A stretch of 64,000 bases of DNA from JASLDZ01 sp965199975 (lineage in GTDB: Bacteria > Pseudomonadota > Alphaproteobacteria > Caulobacterales > Caulobacteraceae). The notes under the pieces were generated by a model. That model did no database searches. It saw only the letters and a list, made by a program, of their open reading frames with translations, and had not been told where the DNA came from. Shown in pieces: positions 16,561 through 26,242 of the stretch. Within the stretch, counting starts at the first letter, position 1. The number at the start of each line of letters is the position of its first letter. Where the stretch lies: assembly GCA_965199975.1 (NCBI GenBank), contig OZ241340.1, positions 868,001 through 932,000 on the forward strand, read 5' to 3'. The translations under genes were made by a program, and so were the position numbers.

Positions 16561-17471
16561 GAGGTGCTCAGCGACTTGGGGAAGACGTGCGGCCCGGGTC
16601 CCGATTGCGGATGGCCGCTTTGCGCGGGTCCGGGGGCGGGGGCGATGGCCTGGCTCACCACCTGCTGGAACAGGCCGGGCTGCACGACGCGATAGGTAAA
16701 GGGCTGCGGCGTCACGCCGGGGTGCGCCAGGGCGGCGTAGCCGACGGCGTCGAGCGCCGGTCCGCCCGCCTTCGCCGCGGCCACCCAGGCCGCGTACTGC
16801 TCGGGAGGCATCGCCTTGAGGTTGAAGTGCATGTCGGCGAAGCCGTCGCCGCTGATCATGCCGGAAAGGCCGGCGTAGTCGCCCGGCTTGTCGGCCTGCA
16901 GCCACAGGTTGTCGGCCATCCCGTTCATGGTGTAGATCATCGAGCCGAGCTGCGGCACAAAGAAGGTATTCATCACGCTGCCCGAAGTCAGGGTGAAGTG
17001 GATCGGCCGCCCCACCGGCGCAGCGAGCGTATTTACGCTGGCCACGCCCTCCTGCGGATAGATGAACAACCACTTCCAATCGAGGGAAACGACCTGCACC
17101 TCCAGCGGCGGCTCCTTAGAGGCCAGGGGCTTGGCGGGGTCGAGCGCATGGGCGCCGATCCAGATCATTCCGCCCAGGAACATGATGGTCAGCGCCGGGA
17201 TGGCCCACACCACCGCCTCGATCTTGCCGGAGTAGGCGAAGTCGGGCAGGCGCTGGGCGCGTGGATTGCCGGGACGGAACCACCAGGCGAAGCCGACGGT
17301 CAGCAGGATGGTCGGGATCACGATCGTCAGCATCAGCGCGACCGCGTCGAACAGGATGTTGAGGTCGCCACGCCCCACCGGGCCGACCGGATTGAGCACC
17401 GGCGCGGCCTCGCAGCCCGCCAGCGTCATGGCGGCGACAAGGCCGCAGAGGGTGCGCGTACGCGCCGTCAC
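16557..17471 (-). CDS. cyoA: Cytochrome o ubiquinol oxidase subunit II
   Basis: A 304-residue lipoprotein: signal ending MTLAGC, two membrane helices, then a periplasmic cupredoxin domain. The domain lacks the CuA cysteines (the loop reads SGMISGDGFADMHF), which marks a quinol rather than cytochrome c oxidase. SVMNTFFVPQLGSMIYTMNG is close to the CyoA consensus. GTG 17471 has GGAG eight bases upstream; the open frame before it is Arg-rich and unlikely. First gene of the cyoABCD operon; no haem O synthase gene (cyoE) follows in this window. Confidence 0.95.
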   Translation of the reverse strand: MTARTRTLCGLVAAMTLAGCEAAPVLNPVGPVGRGDLNILFDAVALMLTIVIPTILLTVGFAWWFRPGNPRAQRLPDFAYSGKIEAVVWAIPALTIMFLGGMIWIGAHALDPAKPLASKEPPLEVQVVSLDWKWLFIYPQEGVASVNTLAAPVGRPIHFTLTSGSVMNTFFVPQLGSMIYTMNGMADNLWLQADKPGDYAGLSGMISGDGFADMHFNLKAMPPEQYAAWVAAAKAGGPALDAVGYAALAHPGVTPQPFTYRVVQPGLFQQVVSQAIAPAPGPAQSGHPQSGPGPHVFPKSLSTS

Positions 17472-17584
17472 ATCGAGCTCCGAACGCGCCCTGGCGCGTG
17501 GCGTGGCTTTCGACCGTGCGCGTCGCGCGCGCAAGGGCTACCAGGCGTCGCGCAGGAAATTCCTCAACGACGCCCGGCGCATAG

Positions 17585-18073
17585 TCAGATCTGCGACAGG
17601 AGGGTGTCGGCGTCGGACACCTCCATGGCGCCGGGGTTCTCCTCGATGTTGAGCTGCTCGACCACGCCGTCGCGCACCAGCATGGCGTAGCGCTTGGAGC
17701 GCAGGCCCAGCCCGTGCTTGGACCCGTCCATGGTCAGATCGAGCGCCCGGGCGAAGTCGCCGTTGCCGTCGGCCAGAATGGTGAAGGTGGCGTCCACGCC
17801 CTGGTCCTTGGCCCAGGCCTTCATCACGAAGATGTCGTTGGTGGCGGTCAGGGCGATGGCGTCCACCCCCTTGGCCTTCAGCTCGGCCTGCCTGTCGCGG
17901 AAGCTCGGCACGTGCTTGGCCGAGCAGGTGGGCGTGTAGGCGCCCGGCACGGCGAACAGGGCGACGGTCTTGCCGGCGAAGGCCCCCGCCGTGTCGATGG
18001 GCTGGGGCGATCCGCCGGCGCCGAGCGTCATGAAGTTCGAGGAGGGCAGGCGGTCGCCGACGGCGATGGTCAT
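17585..18073 (-). CDS. Peroxiredoxin, Prx5/PrxII type
   Basis: Thiol peroxidase of 162 residues reducing H2O2 and organic peroxides. The peroxidatic Cys50 lies in PGAYTPTCSAKHVPSF, the Prx5 signature, with the conserved Thr and Pro. The C-terminal part (RSKRYAMLVRDGVVEQLNIE) is also typical. No fused glutaredoxin domain is seen, so an external thioredoxin or glutaredoxin would be the reductant. Located just upstream of the quinol oxidase operon on the same strand of transcription. Confidence 0.93.
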   Translation of the reverse strand: MTIAVGDRLPSSNFMTLGAGGSPQPIDTAGAFAGKTVALFAVPGAYTPTCSAKHVPSFRDRQAELKAKGVDAIALTATNDIFVMKAWAKDQGVDATFTILADGNGDFARALDLTMDGSKHGLGLRSKRYAMLVRDGVVEQLNIEENPGAMEVSDADTLLSQI

Positions 18074-18195
18074 GGGAGGCTCCGGCGCGTGCGGCGGGGA
18101 AGCCGCGGACGGGCGCGGTCTTAGGCGGGGAAAACGACCTCCCGCAAGCCGTGGCGCTTGCCGAGATCGCGCCAGGCTCCGATGTTGCATCCCCG

Positions 18196-18789
18196 ATGAC
18201 CACCCTCGCCGACATGGACGACGACGACGACGCCTTCCTGGGCGGGCGCCTCTTGATCGCCACGCCGGGCATCGGCGACCCGCGCTTCGAGCGCTCGGTG
18301 ATCCTGATGTGCGCCCACGGGCCGGAGGAGGCGATGGGCATCGCCATAAACCGCCCGCTCGACGGCCTGATGCTGCCCGATCTGCTGGACCGGCTGGGCG
18401 TCAAGTCTCAGATCCTGATCCCGGAGCGCGCGGTCCTGGTCGGCGGCCCCCTCGAGCGCGAACGCGGCTTCGTGGTGCACACCGCCGACTACGAGAGCGC
18501 CGACTCCACCTTGACGGTGGGCGAGGGCCTGGCGCTCACCGCCACCCGCGAGGTGCTGGATGCGTTGGGCGATGCGCAGCTGCGCCCGCGCCAGGCGCTC
18601 CTGGCGCTCGGCTACGCCAACTGGTCGGCGGGCCAGCTGGAGCAGGAGCTGAAGGAGAACGTCTGGCTCACCTGCGACGCCGACGAGGCGCTGGTGTTCG
18701 ACGACGACCATGAGACCAAGTGGGCCCGCGCGCTCGCCAAGATCGGCGTCGCCCCCGGGCGGCTGTCGTCGTTGAGCGGCACGGCCTAG
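18196..18789 (+). CDS. YqgE/AlgH family protein (UPF0301)
   Basis: A 197-residue protein with the DUF179 pattern: FLGGRLLIATPGIGDPRFERSV (near the N-terminus, written in two overlapping parts: FLGGRLLIATP and GIGDPRFERSV), GIAINRPL, VGGPLERERGFVVH, GYANWSAGQLEQEL. The family is widespread; its biochemical role is unclear, although the fold is solved. ATG 18196 gives an acidic start; ATG 18214 is an alternative. Divergent from the peroxiredoxin gene. Confidence 0.9.
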   Translation: MTTLADMDDDDDAFLGGRLLIATPGIGDPRFERSVILMCAHGPEEAMGIAINRPLDGLMLPDLLDRLGVKSQILIPERAVLVGGPLERERGFVVHTADYESADSTLTVGEGLALTATREVLDALGDAQLRPRQALLALGYANWSAGQLEQELKENVWLTCDADEALVFDDDHETKWARALAKIGVAPGRLSSLSGTA

Positions 18790-18820
18790 GCGCGGGGCCT
18801 TAGCCTCGGGCTGTGTCCCG

Positions 18821-20452
18821 CTACCCCGGGCCCGCGAGTCCCTTCAGCGGCGCGCCGTCCAGGTAGCTCTCGTTGAGGTACACCTCGGCCTCCAGCGCCG
18901 GCAGGGGCCGGGCGTAGCCGAAGCCCTGGCCGTAGTGGCAACCCAGCGCCGAAAGGGCCGCGGCCATGGGCGCGTCCTCCACGCCCTCGGCGATGATCTC
19001 CAGCCCAAGGTCGCGGCCCAGCGCGATGACGGAGCGCACGATCTTCGCCGAGCTTTCGTTCACCGCCATGGTGCGCACGAAGTAGCGGTCGATCTTGAGC
19101 TGCTGCAGCGGCAGGCGCGCGAGGTAGGACAGCGACGAGAAGCCCATGCCGAAGTCGTCCACCGCCAGCGCCACGCCCGAGTCGCGCAGGCGGCCCAGCA
19201 CCTCGGCGGCGCGGTCGGGATCGCGCATGATCTCGCTCTCGGTCAGCTCCAGCTTCAGCGCGCCCTGGGGCAGATCGGCCGCGGCGATGATCGCACGCAC
19301 CCGCTCCACCAGCTCGGGCCGCTCGAGGTCGGCGCAGGTGAGGTTGACGCCCACGTTCAGCGCCCCCGCATCCGGATGGTCGCGCCGCCAGCGCGCCACC
19401 TGGCCTGCGGCGGCCTCGATCATGTGCAGGGTGAGCTCGCCCATCATCCCGGCCTCGCTCACCAGCGGCAGGAACTCGTCGGGGTGCAGCAGGCCCAGGC
19501 GGGGGTGGCGCCAGCGCACCAGCGCTTCGAAGCCGACGATGCGCGCGTCGTCCAGCCGCACCACCGGCTGGTAGAAGGGCTCGAGCTCGCCGCGCCCGAC
19601 GGCGCCGCGGACGTCGGCCTCCAGCTCGAAGCGCGAGCGGGCCCCGGCGGCTTCCGCGGGCGCGCCCGCATCGCCCAAGCGCGCGGCGCCGACGCGGCGC
19701 AGCAGCTCGGCCGCGTCGTCGCCCGGGCGCGAGAGCGCTTCGCCCAGCGACACCCTGGGATGAATGTCCAGGCCGCTCAGCCGCAGGGGCGCTTCCAGGA
19801 CGGCGCGTAACGCCTGCGCCGCCATGGGCACCTCGGCGTCCACGACGATGGCGAACTCGTCCTCGCCCACGCGGGTGGGCAGGCTCGCCGCCGGATAGGC
19901 GCCGGCCAGGCGCGAGCCGAGGGCGGCCAGCACGTCGTCGGCGCGCGTCGGCCCCAGGCCCTCGTTCAGTCGGTTGAAGCGCACCATGTCGGCGGTGACG
20001 AGCCGCATCGCTTCGCCGGCCCGCAGCCGGACGTCCAGCCCGTGCAGCAGTCCCGCGCGGGTGAGGAGGCCGGTGAGCGGATCGGCCGCCGGCGCGGTCG
20101 CCCCGGCCTCGGGCGCGGCCCAGACCAGGCCCGCCGCCGTCCCGTCGGGCTCGCGGCGGCCGCGCCATGCGCCGATCGCGCCGCTGCGCAGGGCCAGGTC
20201 GAAGGCCAACTCCCCCGCAGGCGCGTCGGCCGCGAAGGCGTCCTCCACCCGGCGGCGATGGACGGGCGCGGCCAGCACGAGCAGGGCGTCCAGGCGCCCA
20301 TCGCGGGCGAAGCCGGCGAGGCCCAACGCCTCGAGCGCGCCCTGCAGCTGCAGCCGGCACGAGCCAGGGTCCCAGCGCCATGCCGCCGCGCCGGCCGCGT
20401 CGATGGGGTCGGGCGGCGTGCCGCCATCGTGCGGTGCGGCGTGCGTCGCCAT
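18821..20452 (-). CDS. Degenerate GGDEF plus EAL-domain protein (probable c-di-GMP phosphodiesterase)
   Basis: Protein of about 543 residues with no membrane segments. The N-terminal ~120 residues resemble a truncated PAS-like sensor. The GGDEF-like domain has GEDEF in place of GGDEF, so cyclase activity is doubtful. The EAL domain is complete: FEALVRWRHP, NVGVNLTCADL, LELTESEIM, VDDFGMGFSSL, KIDRYFV and EGVED carry the metal and catalytic residues of active phosphodiesterases. It probably lowers c-di-GMP, with the GGDEF part as a possible GTP-sensing module. ATG 20452 has GGAAGGG upstream; a GTG at 20479 overlapping the previous stop is an alternative. Confidence 0.88.
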   Translation of the reverse strand: MATHAAPHDGGTPPDPIDAAGAAAWRWDPGSCRLQLQGALEALGLAGFARDGRLDALLVLAAPVHRRRVEDAFAADAPAGELAFDLALRSGAIGAWRGRREPDGTAAGLVWAAPEAGATAPAADPLTGLLTRAGLLHGLDVRLRAGEAMRLVTADMVRFNRLNEGLGPTRADDVLAALGSRLAGAYPAASLPTRVGEDEFAIVVDAEVPMAAQALRAVLEAPLRLSGLDIHPRVSLGEALSRPGDDAAELLRRVGAARLGDAGAPAEAAGARSRFELEADVRGAVGRGELEPFYQPVVRLDDARIVGFEALVRWRHPRLGLLHPDEFLPLVSEAGMMGELTLHMIEAAAGQVARWRRDHPDAGALNVGVNLTCADLERPELVERVRAIIAAADLPQGALKLELTESEIMRDPDRAAEVLGRLRDSGVALAVDDFGMGFSSLSYLARLPLQQLKIDRYFVRTMAVNESSAKIVRSVIALGRDLGLEIIAEGVEDAPMAAALSALGCHYGQGFGYARPLPALEAEVYLNESYLDGAPLKGLAGPG

Positions 20453-20475
20453 CTGCCCTTCCGGCGCGACCGGGC

Positions 20476-21060
20476 TCACGCCGAGTCCGAATCCTCGCGC
20501 AGGGTGCCGAAGAGCAGGTGATCGCGCCATCGCCCATTGATCTTGAGGTAGCCGCGCGCCAGCCCCTCCTCCTCGAAGCCGGCCTTGACGAGAAGCGCGC
20601 GGGAGGCGGCGTTTTCGGGCACGCAGGCGGCCTCCAGCCGGTGAAGGCCCAGCCGGGTGAACGAGAAGTGGCGCACGGCGCGCACGCCGGCCAGCGTGTG
20701 CCCGCGTCGCGCGAAGGGCGCGCCCGACCAATAGCCCAGCGCCCCAGTCTGGGCGACGCCGCGACGCACGTCGCGCAGGTTCACGCCGCCGACCAGGGCG
20801 CCGGCCGTATTGAAGACGAAGAAGGGGTAGGCCAGGCCCAGGTCCTGGTCGCGCGTGTAGATCGCCAGGCGCCGGCGGAAGGCGGCGCGGCTGAGGTCGT
20901 CCGCCGGCCAGGTGGGCTCCCACGGCTGCAGAAAGTCGCGGCTGCGCCGGCGCAGCTCGGCCCAGACGGCGTGGTCGGCCATGCGGGGCGGGCGCAGCCG
21001 CACCCCCTCGCCCTCGAGGTGGGTGGCGGGCTCCGGCGCGATCCAGTCCAAGACGGCCAT
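20476..21060 (-). CDS. GNAT acetyltransferase, RimJ/RimL type
   Basis: A 194-residue GNAT protein. It shows VRLRPPRMADHAVWAELRRR at the start, GYWSGAPFARRGHTLAGVRA (acetyl-CoA pyrophosphate loop with R-R-G) and RLEAACVPENAASRALLVKA (C-terminal motif with Asn and the LLxKxGF end). RimJ-like enzymes acetylate ribosomal-protein N-termini or small molecules; the substrate here is unknown. Overlaps the possible upstream GTG start of the GGDEF/EAL gene, so the two may be translationally coupled. Confidence 0.88.
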   Translation of the reverse strand: MAVLDWIAPEPATHLEGEGVRLRPPRMADHAVWAELRRRSRDFLQPWEPTWPADDLSRAAFRRRLAIYTRDQDLGLAYPFFVFNTAGALVGGVNLRDVRRGVAQTGALGYWSGAPFARRGHTLAGVRAVRHFSFTRLGLHRLEAACVPENAASRALLVKAGFEEEGLARGYLKINGRWRDHLLFGTLREDSDSA

Positions 21061-21131
21061 GGACGGCAGAGTAACGCGCCCGGAGCCGGCGCGCCACGCG
21101 GACGCCGTCAGGGCGTCGTGAGGCCTTCGGC

Positions 21132-21896
21132 TCAGCCGTAGGCCTTCCAGAAGTAGGCGGCCGTCACGCCCACTGCGAACACGCGCACCGCCCAGCGCAC
21201 GCCTGCGGCGGGCAGCACGCGGGTGAGGCGTGCGCCCAGCCAGCCGCCAGCCACCGCCCCGACCAGCAACGCCAGCGTCTCGCGCCAGCGCCAGGCCCCC
21301 GCCGCGAGGAAGACCACCACGGCAACCGCGTTCATGGCCGTGACCATGGCGATCCGCGTCGGCGTGTAGTCCTTGAGGTCGACGCCCTCGAGCACCAGCC
21401 AGGCGGCCATTGTCATCAGCCCCACCGCGCCGCCGAAGTAGCCGCCGTAGACGCCCAGGCCGAACTGCACCGGCAGCAACACCGCGGGGCCGGCGCCGCT
21501 CCTGCCCTCCAGCCGCTCCAGCTCTTTGCCGAAAATGAGCGCCACGGTGGCGGACAGCAGCAGCCACGGCAGGATCAGGTCGAAGGCGTGCGGCGACGTG
21601 ACCAGCAGGAGGAGCGCGCCGAGCAGTCCTCCCGCCAGGCTGACGCCCGCCAGCATCGGCAGCGAGGCGTGCGGCAGCGGCTTCAGCGAGCCCCGTCCGA
21701 AGGCCAGGAGGCTCGTCACCGAGCCCGGGAAGAGGCCGATGGTCGACGAGGCGTTGGCCATGGTGGACGAGAGTCCGGCGTGCATCATGGCCGGCAGGCT
21801 GACGAAGGATCCGCCCCCCGCCACGGCGTTCATCGCCCCAGCCGCCAGCCCCGCGGCCACCAGTTCCGCGATCATCAAAGGCCCTGGCGCGCTCAC
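21132..21896 (-). CDS. Sulfite exporter TauE/SafE family membrane protein
   Basis: About 254 residues with eight predicted helices in two repeats, the first starting with AGLAAGAMNAVAGGGSFVSLP and the second with GVYGGYFGGAVGLMTMAAWL, the duplicated TauE motif. Such proteins export sulfite, sulfoacetate or related organic anions. The start is uncertain: GTG 21896 has GGAGG almost abutting it, ATG 21875 is the alternative. It lies 71 bp upstream of the acetyltransferase on the same strand. Confidence 0.88.
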   Translation of the reverse strand: MSAPGPLMIAELVAAGLAAGAMNAVAGGGSFVSLPAMMHAGLSSTMANASSTIGLFPGSVTSLLAFGRGSLKPLPHASLPMLAGVSLAGGLLGALLLLVTSPHAFDLILPWLLLSATVALIFGKELERLEGRSGAGPAVLLPVQFGLGVYGGYFGGAVGLMTMAAWLVLEGVDLKDYTPTRIAMVTAMNAVAVVVFLAAGAWRWRETLALLVGAVAGGWLGARLTRVLPAAGVRWAVRVFAVGVTAAYFWKAYG

Positions 21897-21995
21897 GCCT
21901 CCAGTCCTCCAAGATCGGCGTTTAGCCTCATGTCGCGCCAACGGGCCTGTCGCAGCGCGGTTGCGGCCAGGCCACGCCGACCGCTAGAGCGCGCC

Positions 21996-22766
21996 ATGCT
22001 CTTCGCCCTGTCGCCCGCCAAGACGCTCGATTTCTCGCCCGCACCCGAAGGCCTGCCCGCCAGCCGGCCGACGATGTCGGCGCGCACCACCGAGCTCGCG
22101 CGCACCACGCGCGCGCTCAAGGCGGCCGACCTCAAGCGGCTGATGGGGATCAGCGACACCCTGGCCGACCTCAACGTGCAGCGCTTCAAGGGCTTCAAGC
22201 CGCGCGCCCACGAGACCGGCGTGCAGGCCGCGCTGGCCTTCGCCGGCGACGTCTACAAGGGCCTGGACGCCCGCAGCCTCTCGGTCGACGACCTGGCCTG
22301 GGCGCAGGAGCGGGTGCGCATCCTCTCGGGCCTCTACGGCGTGCTGCGCCCGCTGGACCGCATCCAGCCCTACCGCCTGGAGATGGGCGTCAAGCTCGTC
22401 ACCGACCGCGGGGCCGACCTCTACGCCTTCTGGGGCGGCGACATCGCCAAGTCGCTCAATCTGGCCGCCAGAGGGCAAGCCGATCCCACGCTCGTGAACC
22501 TGGCCAGCGAGGAATACTTCCACGCCGTCGACCGCAAGGCGCTGAAGGTCCCGGTGGTGGCCTGCAGCTTCAAGGAGGAGGCCGAGGGCGCGCTCAAGGT
22601 CGTCGGCTTCTACGCCAAGCATGCCCGCGGCCTGATGGCGCGCTTCGCCGTCGAGACCCGGGCGGAGCGGGTCGACGACCTCAGGCGTTTTGAGGGCGGC
22701 GACTACCGCTTCCGGCCGACGCTGTCGTCCGAGGCTGAGCTGGTGTTCACCCGCCCCCACCCCTGA
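21996..22766 (+). CDS. yaaA: Peroxide stress protein YaaA (DUF328)
   Basis: A 256-residue protein beginning MLFALSPAKTLDF, the YaaA hallmark, followed by FKGFKPRAHETGVQAALAFAG, LSGLYGVLRPLDRIQPYRLE and NLASEEYFHAVD. In E. coli YaaA limits free intracellular iron under H2O2 stress and binds DNA through a helix-hairpin-helix fold. Length is normal. Divergent from the TauE gene. Confidence 0.93.
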   Translation: MLFALSPAKTLDFSPAPEGLPASRPTMSARTTELARTTRALKAADLKRLMGISDTLADLNVQRFKGFKPRAHETGVQAALAFAGDVYKGLDARSLSVDDLAWAQERVRILSGLYGVLRPLDRIQPYRLEMGVKLVTDRGADLYAFWGGDIAKSLNLAARGQADPTLVNLASEEYFHAVDRKALKVPVVACSFKEEAEGALKVVGFYAKHARGLMARFAVETRAERVDDLRRFEGGDYRFRPTLSSEAELVFTRPHP

Positions 22767-22783
22767 CCTCGCGAGCGTTCCTC

Positions 22784-23470
22784 ATGTCCACCGTTCTTAT
22801 CGCCGGCGCCAACCGCGGCATCGGCCTGGAGTTCGCCCGCCAATACGCCGCCGACGGTTGGACGGTCGTCGCCGGCTGCCGCCGCCCCGACGAGGCGACT
22901 GAACTGCAGGCGCTGACCAGGGAAGGAAAGGTCGAGGTGCACGCCGTCGACACCGCTTCGGACGAAGAGGTGGGCAGCTTCAAGGGCGCGGTGGGCGAGC
23001 GGCCGCTCGACCTGGTGATCGCCAACGCCGGCGTCTACGGCGGCGACCACCAGGGCTTCGGCGATGTCGATTTCGCGAGCATGGCGCGGGTGCTGGAGGT
23101 GAACACCCTGGGCCCGCTGCGCATCGCCGAGGCCTTCGCCGCCAATCTCGAGGCCGCCAAGGGCAAGCTCGTCGCCATCACCAGCCAGGTGGGCTCGATC
23201 GAGGACAACGGCTCGGGCGGCTTCATCGCCTACCGCGCCTCCAAGGCCGGGCTCAACGCGGCGTGGAAGAGCGTGGCGCTGGCGCTGAAGCCAAAGGGCG
23301 TCACCGCGGTGGTCATGCATCCCGGCTGGGTCGCCACAGACATGGGCGGCAATCAGGCGCCGACCTCGCCGCAGCAGTCGGTAGAGGGAATGCGTGGGGT
23401 GATCGCCAGCCTCGGCCCCGACGACGCCGGGACCTTCCGGGCCTTCGACGGCCGCACGCTGCCCTGGTGA
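22784..23470 (+). CDS. Short-chain dehydrogenase (C-factor-like)
   Basis: SDR of 228 residues with IAGANRGIGLEFARQ (cofactor loop), ANAGVYGG (NAG motif), TSQVGSI and YRASKAGLN (catalytic Tyr and Lys). The short length and the HPGWVATDMGG segment match the CsgA/C-factor group of classical SDRs; substrate unknown. It starts 17 bp after yaaA and may be co-transcribed. Confidence 0.88.
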   Translation: MSTVLIAGANRGIGLEFARQYAADGWTVVAGCRRPDEATELQALTREGKVEVHAVDTASDEEVGSFKGAVGERPLDLVIANAGVYGGDHQGFGDVDFASMARVLEVNTLGPLRIAEAFAANLEAAKGKLVAITSQVGSIEDNGSGGFIAYRASKAGLNAAWKSVALALKPKGVTAVVMHPGWVATDMGGNQAPTSPQQSVEGMRGVIASLGPDDAGTFRAFDGRTLPW

Positions 23471-23514
23471 GCGCCCAAGTGGACGGCGCGGCGACGCTGG
23501 GCTAGGCCGCCGCC

Positions 23515-23949
23515 ATGCAGATGATCGACGATCTGGTGGCGCGCGTCGTCTCCGAGACCGGCCTCTCGAGCGACCAGTCGCGCATGGGGCTGTCGGCGGC
23601 CATGTCGCTGATCCAGAAGCACGCCGACAGCGACAAGGTGGGCGAACTCTTCGCCGTCGTGCCGGGCTCGCAGTCGCTCGCCGAGGCGGGCGGGGCGATG
23701 ACCGAGCGCAAGTCGGGCGGCCTGATGGGCGGCTTGATGCGCGGAGCTGGCGGCGCCAGCGGGGCGGCGATGAGCGACGCCATGGCGCTGGGCCAGCGCC
23801 TGGCCAAGGAGGGCGTCACCACCTCCGACATGCAGAACATCTTGCCCGTGGCCATGACCTTCGTGCACGAAAAGACCGGGACCGACGTGCTGCGCGAGGT
23901 GCTGGGCTCGATCCCCGGCCTCGGCCCGTTGATGATCGCGCAGAGCTGA
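23515..23949 (+). CDS. Hypothetical protein, DUF2780-like
   Basis: A 144-residue protein, mainly helical, with a Gly/Met/Ala-rich middle (GGLMGGLMRGAGGASGAAM) and a C-terminal GSIPGLGPLM. The pattern of two helices, VPGSQSL, then a glycine-rich loop is reminiscent of DUF2780, but I am not certain. No signal peptide. It sits 44 bp after the SDR gene. Confidence 0.6.
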   Translation: MQMIDDLVARVVSETGLSSDQSRMGLSAAMSLIQKHADSDKVGELFAVVPGSQSLAEAGGAMTERKSGGLMGGLMRGAGGASGAAMSDAMALGQRLAKEGVTTSDMQNILPVAMTFVHEKTGTDVLREVLGSIPGLGPLMIAQS

Positions 23950-24025
23950 GAGAGAGGGCAGGCGCCGCCTGCGGAACGCGCGCTCCGCTCGCGCGGCTCA
24001 CCAAATCACGGCAGTTTAGCTCTCC

Positions 24026-25174
24026 GTGCCGCAAACGCTCCCCCTGACGGTCTACGAGTTCTTCGCCGGCGGGGGCATGGCCCGCGCCGGCCTGGGCGCG
24101 CGGTGGCGCACGGCCTTCGCCAACGACCTCGATCCGGCCAAGGCGTGCGCCTACGCCCTGAACGGCGAACCGCTGACGCACGCCGACGTCTGGTCGCTTG
24201 ACGTCGGAGACCTGCCCGGACACGCCGACCTCGCCTGGGCCTCCTCCCCCTGCCAGGACCTCAGCCTGGCTGGGCGACGGCTGGGGCTGGAGGGCGCGCG
24301 CTCCTCGGCCTTCTGGGGCTTCCATCGGTTGCTGGAGGCGCTGGCCGCCGAGGGCCGCGCACCGCGCACCGTGGTGGTGGAGAACGTGGCGGGCCTGCTC
24401 ACCTCCGGCGGAGGCGCCGACTTCACCGCCCTGGTCGCGGCGCTCGCGCGGTTGGGCTACCGCGTCGGCGCGCTGGAGATCGACGCGGCGCGCTTCACGC
24501 CCCAGTCGCGCCCCCGCCTCTTCGTGGTCGCCGCGCGCGAGGCGCCGGCCGCGCTGAGCCTGCACGCCCCGGCCACGCCCGTTCACGGACCACGCCTGCG
24601 CGAGGCGCATGCGCGCCTGCCGGCCGAGTCTCAGGCCGCCTGGGCATGGTGGCGCCTGCCCACGCCGCCCGCGCGCAACACCCACCTCGCCGACCTGCTC
24701 GAGTGCGACGCCCCTTGGAGCCCGCCCGAGCAGACCGCGCGCCTCGTGGCGCTGCTCTCCCCCCTGCACCTCGCCCGGCTGGAGCTGGAACGCGTGCGTT
24801 CCCGCGCCGCGCCCGGCCTGCGCGCCGGCGCCCTGTTCCGCCGAACCCGGGTGGAGGACGGCCGCCGCGTGCAGCGCGCCGAGGTGCGCTTCGACGGCAT
24901 GGCCGGCTGCCTGCGCACGCCGCGCGGCGGCTCCTCGCGCCAGGTGATCGTGGCGGTGGAGGCGGGAGAGGTGCGCACCCGCAAGCTCACGCCGCGCGAG
25001 GGCGCGCGCCTGATGGGCCTGCCCGACGAGCATCGCCTGCCAACGGGCGACACCGCGGCCCTGCAGGTGCTGGGCGACGGCGTCTGCGCGCCGGTGGTGC
25101 GCTGGCTGGCCGCGCACCTGCTGGAGCCGCTGCTGCAAGGCGAGGTGGCTGCGCGGGGGCGAGAGGCGGCCTGA
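24026..25174 (+). CDS. DNA (cytosine-5) methyltransferase
   Basis: A 382-residue C5 methyltransferase. Motif I is YEFFAGGGMARAGLG; motif IV has the catalytic Cys76 in SSPCQDLS; motif VI is VVVENVAGL; motif VIII is QSRPRLFVVA; motif X lies in TREGARLMGLP/DGVCAPVVRWL near the end. The target-recognition domain is the 170-300 stretch; specificity cannot be read from it. GTG 24026 is the only reasonable start. No restriction enzyme is adjacent, but a Vsr endonuclease follows after cysK, so a role linked to 5-methylcytosine repair or an orphan Dcm-like function is likely. Confidence 0.92.
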   Translation: MPQTLPLTVYEFFAGGGMARAGLGARWRTAFANDLDPAKACAYALNGEPLTHADVWSLDVGDLPGHADLAWASSPCQDLSLAGRRLGLEGARSSAFWGFHRLLEALAAEGRAPRTVVVENVAGLLTSGGGADFTALVAALARLGYRVGALEIDAARFTPQSRPRLFVVAAREAPAALSLHAPATPVHGPRLREAHARLPAESQAAWAWWRLPTPPARNTHLADLLECDAPWSPPEQTARLVALLSPLHLARLELERVRSRAAPGLRAGALFRRTRVEDGRRVQRAEVRFDGMAGCLRTPRGGSSRQVIVAVEAGEVRTRKLTPREGARLMGLPDEHRLPTGDTAALQVLGDGVCAPVVRWLAAHLLEPLLQGEVAARGREAA

Positions 25175-25247
25175 CAGCCCCTTCAGGCGTTCCCCCGCCG
25201 ACAGGCGCGCCCGCCCGGCGTAGGCTGCGCTCCGGAGGACCCGTTCC

Positions 25248-26234
<987 letters not shown>

Positions 26235-26242
26235 GCGCCAGG

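Noticed and set aside
16557..17471. CyoA considered as cytochrome c oxidase subunit II
   Set aside because: No CuA cysteine ligands are present and the protein is a lipoprotein with CyoA-like loops, so it is a quinol oxidase subunit.
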